This document shows positions 1 through 7,307 of a stretch of 64,000 bases of DNA, piece after piece (position 1 is the stretch's first letter; each line of letters starts with the position of its first letter). Under the pieces are notes generated by a model. It ran no database searches. It was not told where the DNA came from and saw only the letters and a list, made by a program, of their open reading frames with translations. The stretch is from Agrobacterium salinitolerans. GTDB lineage: Bacteria > Pseudomonadota > Alphaproteobacteria > Rhizobiales > Rhizobiaceae. Both the position numbers and the translations under genes were made by a program. The stretch spans positions 826,316-890,315 of the forward strand of contig NZ_MRDH01000006.1 of assembly GCF_002008225.1 (NCBI RefSeq), read 5' to 3'.

Positions 1-126
1 TGCGTCGCAAACGCGAACGTATTCCATGGGCTCAGGCTCAGCAGCGACGATAGCGTCAGCGGCCTGTGCGCCGGATACTGCTGCGAGAGCCGCAGCGGAG
101 CCGATGAGAAGGCTCTTGATGTTCAT
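1..126 (-). CDS. Porin (RopA/Omp2 type), N-terminal part
   Basis: Only the first 42 codons are in the window; the gene runs off the left edge. The start begins with [22 protein letters not shown], a lipid-free signal peptide ending in a typical AQA cleavage site. It is followed by [20 protein letters not shown], the usual mature start of rhizobial outer-membrane porins (RopA and Brucella Omp2 family). An excellent ribosome site (GGAGGT) lies 5-10 bases before the ATG. The protein would be a trimeric beta-barrel channel in the outer membrane. The family call rests on the N-terminus alone. Confidence 0.85.
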   Translation of the reverse strand, partial: MNIKSLLIGSAAALAAVSGAQAADAIVAAEPEPMEYVRVCDA

Positions 127-819
127 GGTTGACCTCCAGTCAAAGTTTTTAAGTGGGTCTGGGTACTTTCGCTGAAGGACAGCATTCCCTGCCCCATTCC
201 CGTGTTCTTAGAAGCCAAACGATCCACCGCCTCGCTTCTGGTGGTGAAAATACAAAAGGTTTCGCCGCATGCAATCGCCAACATCCGATAAATAGCATTT
301 ACGTATATGCTTCATTTCGATTTGTTGCGGAAACAACACACCATGCGCAGCCACCCCGCAGGCGGGTTTACCATGCGTTAAGAAATTGCTTGAAAATCCG
401 TTAGTTAGTGAGATTAACAAGATATTTACAAACTGCCGGCTTTTTCGGAGAAACCTTGCCTCGTCGGGCAAGAAAGGTGGAAACCGTCGCATCCTTACAC
501 CCCTGCATCTGACACACCCTCACAGCGCGCGTGGAGAGACTAGGGAAAAGCCAAGCCGTTTGACACCGATTCCCCACGCAACGATTCGAGGGACCAACGT
601 CGTATCGATCGCGTCTATTCGCTCGGGATATCTGATGTGATGAGGAGGCGTCGCATTCGACAATTGGCTTTTATGATCGGCAGCAGCCGATTTGTTGCGC
701 GCGCCAATTCGAAACGGACGGAAGAACAGGTGACAAGCGGCGACAGTCGCCAAAGCGCTCCGGTTGCAGTCTTGAAGTGAAGGATCGGGCGGGCTGGAAT
801 TTCCGGTCTTGCGCCGAAA
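127..819. other. Intergenic stretch upstream of the porin gene
   Basis: About 690 bases without a convincing gene. The part next to the porin start is relatively A+T rich and should carry the porin promoter and 5' leader. The open frames here have no ribosome sites and protein-unlike composition, so I treat them as chance. Confidence 0.5.
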
Positions 820-910
820 TGGCGGAGAGGATGGGATTCGAACCCACGATACGCTTTTGACGTATACTCCCTTAGCAGGGGAGCGCCTTCGACCACTCGG
901 CCACCTCTCC
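820..910 (-). tRNA. tRNA-Ser (anticodon GCT)
   Basis: Read on the minus strand, a complete serine tRNA of 91 bases runs from GGAGAGG to an encoded 3' CCA. The acceptor stem pairs GGAGAGG with CCTCTCC. The anticodon loop reads CTGCTAA, giving anticodon GCT for AGC/AGU codons. The long variable arm expected of tRNA-Ser is present, as is the T-loop GGTTCGAATCC. The gene stands alone, with its own spacing on both sides. Confidence 0.97.
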
Positions 911-1018
911 GGTGCGGCCTGATTATTGCGTAAAAAAAATGATTGCAAGGCTTTTTCGCCAAGAAGCACAAAAACCTGTTGGCTGAACATCCTCCTGCGA
1001 AACTTTGCGGGCCTTTCG

Positions 1019-1043
1019 GGAACTTCTTGCACGCCGGCACGTT
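1019..1043 (+). promoter_or_regulatory. EcfG (RpoE2)-type general stress promoter candidate
   Basis: GGAAC at 1019-1023 and CGTT at 1040-1043 are separated by exactly 16 bases. This matches the GGAAC-N16/17-CGTT pattern of the alphaproteobacterial general-stress sigma factor EcfG. The -10 element ends 29 bases before the ATG of the next gene, so a short leader with the AGAGGTG ribosome site is expected. The match is seen in sequence; sigma dependence is inferred. Confidence 0.6.
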
Positions 1044-1072
1044 CTGGCTTCGGTAACAAAAGAGGTGTTCTA

Positions 1073-1414
1073 ATGGCTCAGACCAAACTGAATGTTGTCG
1101 AAGACACGATCGAAAACCAGATTGCGGAGCTGCGTTCGCAGATCGCATCCCTCTCCAAATCCGTCTCGGCCCGCGCGGAAGGCGTGGGCGAAGATGCATC
1201 CGAATTTCTGGATGAGGCGCGCGGGCGCGTTCGCAAGGCGGCCCACAATGTGCGCGCCCAGGGCCAGCATGTCGTCGAAGCGGTCAAGGAGAACCCCGGC
1301 ACGGCAACCTCCCTGCTGACGATCGTTGGCGCACTCGGTTTTGCAATCGGTTATGCGGTCGGCACAAGCACGCAGCAGAATTCGTCGAACGGAAGCCTTT
1401 ATCGCTGGCGCTGA
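1073..1414 (+). CDS. DUF883/ElaB-YqjD-like membrane-anchored protein
   Basis: 113 residues. The first ~85 residues are polar and helical (QIAELRSQIASLSKSVSARAEG, then FLDEARGRVRKAAHNVRAQGQHVVEAVKENP). A single C-terminal membrane segment around residues 85-103 follows (SLLTIVGALGFAIGYAVG). This is the layout of the DUF883 (ElaB/YqjD/YgaM) proteins, which in E. coli are stationary-phase inner-membrane proteins that bind ribosomes. ATG 1073 is chosen because AGAGGTG lies 5-11 bases upstream; longer frames run back into the tRNA region. A stress-type promoter precedes it and a strong terminator follows. Function in this organism is inferred from the family only. Confidence 0.8.
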   Translation: MAQTKLNVVEDTIENQIAELRSQIASLSKSVSARAEGVGEDASEFLDEARGRVRKAAHNVRAQGQHVVEAVKENPGTATSLLTIVGALGFAIGYAVGTSTQQNSSNGSLYRWR

Positions 1415-1436
1415 TGGCCGCACGGGCTTAAAATTC

Positions 1437-1469
1437 AGGCAAGGCGGGTCAATCCCGCCTTGCCTTTTC
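1437..1469 (+). terminator. Intrinsic terminator of the DUF883-like gene
   Basis: A perfect 12-bp stem (AGGCAAGGCGGG / CCCGCCTTGCCT) with a 5-base loop is followed by TTTCG. It lies 22 bases after the stop codon. Confidence 0.85.
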
Positions 1470-1503
1470 GTATTGATTTGAAATGGGATGAATGGGGGCG
1501 AAT

Positions 1504-1680
1504 ATGCGGTTCAGCGACGATCTTGAAACGGCTTTGTCGGATTTTGCGAGGGATCACGGCATCGACAGGGATGAAGCCATCCAGCGCATCGTTCGCGCCG
1601 CCCTTATCAATGGCGGTTATCTCGCCTCCGGCGAAGAAGGCATTCCGCCGGAAAAGCTGAACGCCAGCAACGACGACTGA
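1504..1680 (+). CDS. Small ribbon-helix-helix-like protein
   Basis: 58 residues from the ATG at 1504, which has GGGGG 5-6 bases upstream; an ATG at 1492 is an alternative start adding four residues. The body (MRFSDDLETALSDFARDHG then DRDEAIQRIVRAALINGGYL) looks like a CopG/Arc-type ribbon-helix-helix unit of beta strand plus two helices, with an acidic tail. No toxin partner lies next to it. It ends one base from the stop of the convergent aldolase gene. DNA binding is a guess from the fold pattern. Confidence 0.6.
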   Translation: MRFSDDLETALSDFARDHGIDRDEAIQRIVRAALINGGYLASGEEGIPPEKLNASNDD

Positions 1681-1681
1681 A

Positions 1682-2482
1682 TCAATATCCCGACCGCGAT
1701 GGCGCAGGTGCTGCCCCGCCCTTGTAACGGGCCGATAGCGCACGCAGGGTGCTGGCGAATTCCGTAACATCGGCGCCGACGGCCACGAAGGAAGCGCCGA
1801 GTTCGAGATAGCGGCGATTGTAGGTTTCGTTGAAGGTGAGAATGCCGGCGGCCTTGCCCGCCTTGACGATCTTGACAATGGCTGCCTCTATCACCGTCTG
1901 CACTTCCGGCTCGTCTATCCTGCCGAGATAACCCATATCCGCCGCCAGATCCGCCGGGCCGATGAAGACGCCGTCCACGCCTTCCACCGCAAGAATATTG
2001 TCGAGATCGTCGATCGCCGCACGCGTTTCGGCCTGCACCAGCAGGCAGACGCCGTCCGAGGCGCTGTCGGCGTAGTCGGTTATCGTGTTAAAGGCGGAAG
2101 CGCGGGCGACGGCAGCCCCCATGCCGCGAATGCCGCGCGGCGGATAATGCATGGCACTGACCAGATCTTTCGCCTGATCGGCCGAATCGACCATAGGCAC
2201 GAGAAGCGTGCGCGCACCCGCGTCCAGAAGCTGCTTTATCATCCAGCTTTCGCCGACCGGCACGCGCACCACCGGCTCGGCGGGCGATGTGGCAAGCGCG
2301 CGAAGCTGATCGATGATGCTGCGCAGATCGTTCGGCCCGTGTTCTCCGTCAATCACCAGCCAGTCAAAACCCGCAGTGCCGGCGATTTCCGCCGTGATGG
2401 CCTCGCCCATATCGAGCCAGAGGCCAATCTGCGGCTTGCCGGCATGGATGGCGGTTTTGAAACGGTTTTCGGGAGCGGGCAT
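1682..2482 (-). CDS. HpcH/HpaI-family aldolase
   Basis: 266 residues, the full family length. It should cleave or form 4-hydroxy-2-oxo acids (2,4-dihydroxyhept-2-enedioate or 2-keto-3-deoxy-glucarate type substrates) with a divalent metal, giving pyruvate. The class II HpaI active site is visible: H48 in IDGEHGPND, R73 in VVRVPVG, E152 in VQAET and D178 in FIGPADLAADMG. It lies 7 bases downstream of the FAD reductase gene on the same strand, so the two are probably cotranscribed, perhaps for catabolism of an aromatic or sugar acid. The exact substrate cannot be read from the sequence. Confidence 0.88.
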   Translation of the reverse strand: MPAPENRFKTAIHAGKPQIGLWLDMGEAITAEIAGTAGFDWLVIDGEHGPNDLRSIIDQLRALATSPAEPVVRVPVGESWMIKQLLDAGARTLLVPMVDSADQAKDLVSAMHYPPRGIRGMGAAVARASAFNTITDYADSASDGVCLLVQAETRAAIDDLDNILAVEGVDGVFIGPADLAADMGYLGRIDEPEVQTVIEAAIVKIVKAGKAAGILTFNETYNRRYLELGASFVAVGADVTEFASTLRALSARYKGGAAPAPSRSGY

Positions 2483-2489
2483 GATGTCC

Positions 2490-3707
2490 TCAGGAAAGCA
2501 GTAATTTCAGATCGGCGGAAGCATCCGCCAGGATGGCGCGATCCGGCTCCGCGCCGGTATCGAGCAGTTTCTTGCCCGCGACATAGGCCTTGGCGTCGTT
2601 GACGGCATCCACCGCCACGAATCGGCCATCGCGGAAATACCAGACGGACCAGCTGCCCTCGCGCGCGCCTTGCCTCAGCATCGTCTCGTCGTAACCAAGA
2701 TTGAAGCCGGCGATCTGCAGTTTGGCGTCATATTGATCCGACCAGAACCATGGCTTGGGATCATAGGCGGTTGCAGCCCCGGTGAGCACGGCAGCGGCCG
2801 CCTCAGCCTGATCGACTGCGTTCTGTACCGATTCGAGACGCACATGCTGACCGCGCCAAGGCAGCAGCGCGCAATCGCCCACCGCATGAATGGCGCTGTC
2901 GGAGGTGCGGGTATGGTCGTCCACCACGATGCCATTGCCGACGTCGAGGCCCGATTCGCGAGCGAGGCGATCATTCGGTGTTACGCCGATGCCGACAATC
3001 ACAAAGTCCACATCCAGCGTCGAGCCGTCGGACAGTTCGGCGGCGGCCACCCGGCCATCCATGCCGACAAGGCGCACAAGACCGGTCTTTTCGCGAATGG
3101 AAACGCCGTGGGCCTGATGGATGCCGCGCATGATATCGGCGGTTTCCTTCGCCGCCACACGCTGGAGAATGCGGTCGGCCATTTCGATCAAGGTCACTTC
3201 GAGGCCGAGCTTGCGGGCGACGGCCGCTGCTTCGAGGCCGATATAACCGCCGCCGATCACCAGCAGCCTGCGGCCCGGCTTCATCTCCTCCATCAGACGG
3301 TCGGCATCGCGCTTGTCGCGAACGGTCAGGACGCCTTCCAGATCGCCGCCAATGCTGGCGGGCAGCAGCCGGGGAGCCGCCCCGGTCGCCAGCACCAGCC
3401 GGTCATAGGAAAGCGTGCCGCCGTCCTGCATGCGCAGGGTTTTGGCTGAGCGGTCTATCTCCTCGACCAAGGTGGAAAGCCGCATATCGACATTGTTCTC
3501 CGCGTACCATTCCTCCGGCCGGAACATCAGCCGGTCGAAGCTCATCTCGCCGAGGAGGTATTTTTTGGAGAGCGGCGGCCGCTGGTAGGGATAGGCGTCT
3601 TCGGAACCGATGATGGTGATGGGGCGCTCATCCTTCAGCGCCCGAAGCTTCGACGCCAGCGCGAAAGCGGCCTGCCCCGCCCCGACGATTACAAGCCTTT
3701 CCGTCAC
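2490..3707 (-). CDS. FAD/NAD-dependent ferredoxin reductase
   Basis: 405 residues. The N-terminus IVGAGQAAFALASKL is the FAD-binding dinucleotide fold, followed by YPYQRPPLSKKYL, the hallmark of rhodocoxin/putidaredoxin reductases. A second nucleotide fold, VIGGGYIGLEAAAVARKLG, at about residues 149-167 binds NAD(P)H. The late motif AVGDCALLP closes the FAD site. Such enzymes pass electrons from NADH to a 2Fe-2S ferredoxin for an oxygenase or cytochrome P450, but neither partner is encoded nearby. It is first in a two-gene unit with the aldolase. Confidence 0.9.
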   Translation of the reverse strand: MTERLVIVGAGQAAFALASKLRALKDERPITIIGSEDAYPYQRPPLSKKYLLGEMSFDRLMFRPEEWYAENNVDMRLSTLVEEIDRSAKTLRMQDGGTLSYDRLVLATGAAPRLLPASIGGDLEGVLTVRDKRDADRLMEEMKPGRRLLVIGGGYIGLEAAAVARKLGLEVTLIEMADRILQRVAAKETADIMRGIHQAHGVSIREKTGLVRLVGMDGRVAAAELSDGSTLDVDFVIVGIGVTPNDRLARESGLDVGNGIVVDDHTRTSDSAIHAVGDCALLPWRGQHVRLESVQNAVDQAEAAAAVLTGAATAYDPKPWFWSDQYDAKLQIAGFNLGYDETMLRQGAREGSWSVWYFRDGRFVAVDAVNDAKAYVAGKKLLDTGAEPDRAILADASADLKLLLS

Positions 3708-4013
3708 AGTCCACTCCCAGAAGAATCACGAAGCGCCGGTCCTGTCGGGCCTCGTGAAGCGATATTGCAAGGCTCAGGCGTAACGCCAAGTACGGCCCCA
3801 GTCAACACCAGCCCCGTGCAAGCGTGACGCAGTATCAGCACAGACTGCAACCGGATGAGACCGAACGCATTTCCATAGTGGAAACATCGGCTTCCGATGG
3901 GAAGACTGGTTGAGATCGATACAGACAACAGACAATTGCTTGCATTTCCTTCATGCCCTGGCAAGGAAGCGGCGTTAAAATCGGCATCAAAAGAGGCAAT
4001 CCGGGAGGTTGTC
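3708..4013. other. Divergent intergenic region
   Basis: About 306 bases between the FAD reductase start and the PilZ-like gene, expected to hold promoters in both directions. Frames across it lack ribosome sites. I see no clear operator or structured RNA. Confidence 0.4.
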
Positions 4014-4361
4014 ATGGCTTTGCATATGGATCCCCGTCAGAACGTCCCCCAAGACGAGATGTACGAGAAATTTCAGATCGACCGGCCCGGCAAGATCACC
4101 TTCATCGGGCATCATCTCAGCGCCAAGGACACCATGCGCTGCCTGGTGCGGACCATTTCCCTTTACGGCGCGGAACTGGATGTCAGTCCCGACCTGGAAA
4201 TGCCGGCCAATTTCTATCTGGAAATTCTCGGTATCCGCGATGAGATCGGCTGTACGCTGATCCGCCGCGAAGAGGAAAAAGTGACGATCGGCTTCAATAT
4301 GCTGATCGATGCGGAGTTCCTGCACCATGTGCGACGCCTGAGCTTCGAGACCAACGCGTGA
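4014..4361 (+). CDS. PilZ-like domain protein
   Basis: 115 residues from ATG 4014, which is preceded by GGGAGGTT. The region MRCLVRTISLYGAELDVSP, then PANFYLEILG and KVTIGFNM, follows the PilZ beta-barrel pattern, in which the second c-di-GMP motif is (D/N)xSxxG; here it reads TISLYG. The first motif RxxxR is not present in the expected place, so c-di-GMP binding is uncertain. Rhizobia carry many such short, degenerate PilZ proteins. It is followed by its own terminator and looks monocistronic. Confidence 0.6.
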   Translation: MALHMDPRQNVPQDEMYEKFQIDRPGKITFIGHHLSAKDTMRCLVRTISLYGAELDVSPDLEMPANFYLEILGIRDEIGCTLIRREEEKVTIGFNMLIDAEFLHHVRRLSFETNA

Positions 4362-4437
4362 CCCCGGCACGATAGGCCGATGGCTTTTCCGTCCCCTCAC
4401 CGGGACGTAAAATTCTGTTCCAAAACAGTCATGCCGC

Positions 4438-4467
4438 AACCGGCTGCGCCTTGCGTCCGGTTTTTTT
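4438..4467 (+). terminator. Terminator of the PilZ-like gene
   Basis: AACCGG and CCGGTT arms enclose a 13-base loop and are followed by a run of five further T residues. Confidence 0.65.
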
Positions 4468-4519
4468 GGACCTATTGTGAGCCGGGTTTTAAACACAGAT
4501 ACCGGAAACTCTGAAGCCA

Positions 4520-5632
4520 ATGTCCGCTTTTTCACGCCTTACCCCCCTCGCCGTCTCGCTACCCTCCACCGTTCCCTTCGTTGGCCCGGAGGCCATCGAG
4601 CGGAACCGCGGCTTGAAGGTTGAAGCGCGTATCGGCGCAAACGAAAGCGGCTTCGGCCCTGCCCCTTCCGTGCTTGTGGCCATGCGCGATGCGGCAGCGG
4701 AGACATGGATGTACAGCGATCCGGAAAATTTCGAGCTGAAGGAAGCGCTCGCCATCCACCATGGCGTCTCGCGCGGCAATATTGCCATCGGCGGCGGCGT
4801 CGATGGGCTGCTGGGAGAAATCGCCAGGCTGATCGTCGAGCCGGGCACGCCTGTCGTCACCTCTTTCGGCGGTTACCCCACCTTCAATTACCATGTGAAC
4901 GGTTTTGGCGGGAAACTCATAACCACGCCCTATGTCGACGATCACGAAGATCTTGACGGGCTGCTCGATCTCGTCATCCGGGAAAATGCGCCACTCGTTT
5001 ATTTCGCCAACCCTGATAATCCGATGGGAAGCTGGTGGGAAGCGAGCGAAGTCGTCGCCTTCGCCCGCGCATTGCCGGAAACCTGCCTGCTCATTCTGGA
5101 TGAAGCCTATTGCGAAACCGCGCCGGCCAGCGCCGTGCCGGCCATCGACGCGCTGATCGGCCAGCCGAACATCCTGCGCATGCGCACCTTCTCGAAAGCC
5201 TATGGGCTTGCGGGTGCGCGCGTGGGTTACGCCATCGGCACGCTCGGCAATGTCGAAGCCTTCGACAAGATCCGCAACCATTTCGGCATGGCACGCATTT
5301 CGATCGCCGGCGCTTTGGCGGCACTGAAAGATCAAGCCTATCTGCATGAAGTCGTTGGTAAAATTTCTGACGCCCGTGAGCGCATTTCGGCAATTGCCCG
5401 AGATAACGGCCTATCACCGCTCCCCTCCGCCACCAATTTCGTCACCATCGATTGCCATCGAGACGGGGCTTATGCCCGCGCCATCGTCGATGGGCTGATG
5501 GAACGTGGCGTCTTCATCCGCATGCCGGGCGTTGCGCCGCTCAACCGCTGCATTCGCGTGAGCGTGGGGCCGGGTGACAAGCTCGATCTTTTCGAGCAAG
5601 CGCTGCCGAAGGTTCTCAAGACGATCGGGTAA
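4520..5632 (+). CDS. HisC-like class I/II aminotransferase
   Basis: 370 residues. A pyridoxal-phosphate enzyme of the histidinol-phosphate aminotransferase family: substrate-end motif ANESGFGPAPS (residues 40-50), ribbon FANPDNPMG (162-170) with the cofactor-contacting Asn, LILDEAYCE (191-199) with the Asp that holds the pyridine ring, and the Schiff-base lysine K226 in RTFSKAYGLAGARVGYAIG. The C-terminal arginine motif FIRMPG...CIRVSVG is present. No other his genes are nearby, so this may be one of several HisC/aromatic aminotransferase paralogues rather than the biosynthetic one. A strong terminator follows. Confidence 0.88.
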   Translation: MSAFSRLTPLAVSLPSTVPFVGPEAIERNRGLKVEARIGANESGFGPAPSVLVAMRDAAAETWMYSDPENFELKEALAIHHGVSRGNIAIGGGVDGLLGEIARLIVEPGTPVVTSFGGYPTFNYHVNGFGGKLITTPYVDDHEDLDGLLDLVIRENAPLVYFANPDNPMGSWWEASEVVAFARALPETCLLILDEAYCETAPASAVPAIDALIGQPNILRMRTFSKAYGLAGARVGYAIGTLGNVEAFDKIRNHFGMARISIAGALAALKDQAYLHEVVGKISDARERISAIARDNGLSPLPSATNFVTIDCHRDGAYARAIVDGLMERGVFIRMPGVAPLNRCIRVSVGPGDKLDLFEQALPKVLKTIG

Positions 5633-5643
5633 GTTCCCAGCCC

Positions 5644-5680
5644 ACCCTCATCCCTGTTCCCCGGAACAGCGATGAGGGTT
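5644..5680 (+). terminator. Hairpin terminator after the HisC-like gene
   Basis: Nested arms ACCCTCATC / GATGAGGGT and CTGTTCC / GGAACAG form a long stem only 11 bases after the stop. The T tract is short (TTTC). Confidence 0.7.
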
Positions 5681-5794
5681 TCAGGCGAGGCGCGCCTATA
5701 ATCCAATACTTCCGCATTCCACGCATCGATTCAACAACCTCCCGCAAGCTCCTGCCCGCGAATCATTTTCCGGCAACGGACATCGCCCAACATA

Positions 5795-5834
5795 AGAAAA
5801 CCGCGCCGGCCTTGTTCCTGCCGGTCGCGGTTTG
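5795..5834 (-). terminator. Terminator on the minus strand, 127 bases beyond the Sel1 gene
   Basis: On the minus strand, AACCGCGACCGGC pairs with GCCGGCGCGGTT and is followed by TTCTT. It would end a transcript reading down from the Sel1 gene, and it lies 6 bases past the stop of a 23-codon frame at 5840-5911. Confidence 0.65.
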
Positions 5835-5839
5835 ATGTG

Positions 5840-5911
5840 TCAGCGCAAAAGCTTGTTTTCAAAGCCCTCGCCGCGTTCCCCTTCGGGTTTACTTTCCTTT
5901 GCGCCGGTCAT
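5840..5911 (-). other. Possible 23-residue small ORF or 3'UTR-derived RNA
   Basis: Between the Sel1 gene stop (5961) and the terminator there is an ATG-started frame, MTGAKESKPEGERGEGFENKLLR in two halves, strongly charged and ending just before the hairpin. No clear ribosome site precedes it. It could be a microprotein, the body of a small RNA, or plain 3'UTR. The evidence is the position and composition only. Confidence 0.25.
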
Positions 5912-5960
5912 CGGGACTGGAGGGAACCGGACCGGAAATCTCAATGATGGCGTGGGTCAA

Positions 5961-6224
5961 TCAGTGCATCGTCATCCAGTCGCGGGCAGCGCGCAGCGCT
6001 TCGGCCAGTTCCGATTTCGTCATGTTGCGGGCGAGATCGGCGCGCAGCGAAGCGGCTCTTTCCGATCCGCGGATCGCGGCGATGTTGAGCCATTTATGGG
6101 CTGCGATCAGGTCCACCTTGCAGCCCCGGCCGGTCGCATAGACCAGGCCGAGATTGCAAAGAGTGTCGGCGCGGGTTTCGCCACCGGCAGCCATTTCGAT
6201 ATCGCGGATTTCAAAGCGTGCCAT
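5961..6224 (-). CDS. Sel1-like repeat protein, single repeat
   Basis: 87 residues. One Sel1/TPR-like repeat is clear: DTLCNLGLVYATGRGCKVDL followed by IAAHKWLNIAAIRGSERAA, then a helical tail ending in DWMTMH. Proteins of this type act as small protein-protein adaptors; no partner can be named. It stands alone on the minus strand with a rhizobial repeat element just upstream and a terminator downstream. Confidence 0.8.
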   Translation of the reverse strand: MARFEIRDIEMAAGGETRADTLCNLGLVYATGRGCKVDLIAAHKWLNIAAIRGSERAASLRADLARNMTKSELAEALRAARDWMTMH

Positions 6225-6237
6225 CGTTTTTATCCCT

Positions 6238-6345
6238 GTCGTTCAGAGCTTTCCGCTTTTCGTCAAAAAGCGAAGCGCTCTGTCTCTTTGTTTTTTTTCG
6301 CATTTCCCGACGCAAAACCGCTTCGCACTTTTGCTGGAATGCTCT
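6238..6345. repeat. Rhizobial intergenic repeat, copy 1
   Basis: Contains GCATTTCCCGACGCAAAAC then CGCTTCGCACTTTTGCTGGAATGCTC, an element seen in related form at 11206-11270 and 27362-27472 in this window. Arms such as GCAAAACCGCTTCGCACTTTTGC are self-complementary in part. It resembles the RIME-type mosaic elements common in Rhizobium and Agrobacterium intergenic DNA. Confidence 0.6.
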
Positions 6346-6720
6346 CGCCTGTTTCATCATTGCCTTCTTGCCGAGGCTATCGTCCGGACCCGCCGTCTTT
6401 TGCGGCCTTTTTTGCCCTTCCGTCCGGCAGGTTTTCCCTGCGCTTTTGATGAGTTCACTATGCCACCGGGCCTTCAACACCCGCTTAAAAGGCATGATTA
6501 ATGGGCCGCAAACAAACTGCAAACGATTGGTAAAATTGGGTTTTCGTTAAATATCACGAGGTGCGGAAATTAAGGACTTTGCGGCGAATTTTACGAAAAG
6601 TTTAGGATTGGATTTAAACCCTTCGTTCACCACGATCCAAACACCGATTTTCTGTTTTCCTCTTTTCTTCGCTTTCAAACGTCGCAAATGCCGTGCAATG
6701 GGCGCAAATTTCTGTTTCCT

Positions 6721-6736
6721 TTTACGTTAACGTCAA
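6721..6736. promoter_or_regulatory. ACGT palindrome, LiuR-like site before the DUF2147 gene
   Basis: TTTACGTTAACGTCAA contains the perfect 10-bp palindrome ACGTTAACGT and lies 70 bases upstream of the DUF2147 start. It shares TTTACGTTNACGT with the site upstream of the ETF-quinone oxidoreductase gene at 22456-22470. The pattern resembles the LiuR (MerR family) operator; binding is inferred. Confidence 0.35.
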
Positions 6737-6805
6737 ATACTATCCGCCTGCCCGTGCGGAGGATGAACGGGCAAAGACCAGCGCGACGTGAACGGAGGAG
6801 TTTCC

Positions 6806-7144
6806 ATGAAGCGTGTGATGATGATGACCGCTGCCCTGCTGATGGGCAGCAACCTTGCCTTTGCCGCAGAAGCCATTGAGGGCAACTGGAAGACGGCCAG
6901 CGGCGAAACCGCCGTGATCGGCCCCTGCGGCGGCGCTTTCTGCGTGACGCTGAAGACCGGCAAGCATGCCGGAAAACAGATTGGCAAGCTTTCCGGCAAG
7001 GGAAACAGCTATTCCGGCGAGATCACCGATCCTGCCAATGACAAGACCTATAGCGGCTCCGGCACCGTTTCCGGCAACTCGCTGAGCATGAAGGGTTGCG
7101 TATTGAAGGTTCTGTGCAAATCGCAGACCTGGACGCGGCTGTAA
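6806..7144 (+). CDS. DUF2147 periplasmic protein
   Basis: 112 residues from ATG 6806, with GGAGGAG 7-13 bases upstream; a GTG at 6788 in frame is less likely because it precedes that ribosome site. A signal peptide (MKRVMMMTAALLMGSNLAFA) is followed by IEGNWKT and later YSGEITDPANDKTYSGSGTV, the lipocalin-like DUF2147 pattern, with paired cysteines near CGGAFC and CVLKVLC. The family is periplasmic and of unknown function in Proteobacteria. It appears monocistronic. Confidence 0.82.
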   Translation: MKRVMMMTAALLMGSNLAFAAEAIEGNWKTASGETAVIGPCGGAFCVTLKTGKHAGKQIGKLSGKGNSYSGEITDPANDKTYSGSGTVSGNSLSMKGCVLKVLCKSQTWTRL

Positions 7145-7307
7145 TCGACAAGGCGGCGGGTGGGCTTTCTGTCCTGCCGCTTGCGACTCTACGGCTGACG
7201 GTGCGGTGCGCCGCCCAAGGACTTCGCCCGAACCTGCGGGCGCAGGCCGCATGGAAGCCATATATCCGTTGATGTATTGTTGCGCCCAACACCAACGAGA
7301 GCGACGC

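Larger units (their letters stand above)
6225..6805. other. Intergenic stretch with a repeat element and A+T-rich promoter zone
   Basis: About 580 bases. The left part (6238-6345) is a copy of a dispersed rhizobial repeat. The right part is unusually A+T rich and ends in an ACGT palindrome before the DUF2147 gene. Frames crossing it are made of the repeat and are not genes. Confidence 0.5.

Noticed and set aside
615-1199. Frames across the tRNA-Ser gene
   Set aside because: The tRNA is certain and the translated product includes tRNA sequence.
3704-4015. 103-codon minus frame between FAD reductase and PilZ-like genes
   Set aside because: No ribosome site, no domain, and it overlaps the expected divergent promoters.
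6211-6522. 103-codon frame upstream of Sel1
   Set aside because: Made largely of the dispersed intergenic repeat and lacking a ribosome site.
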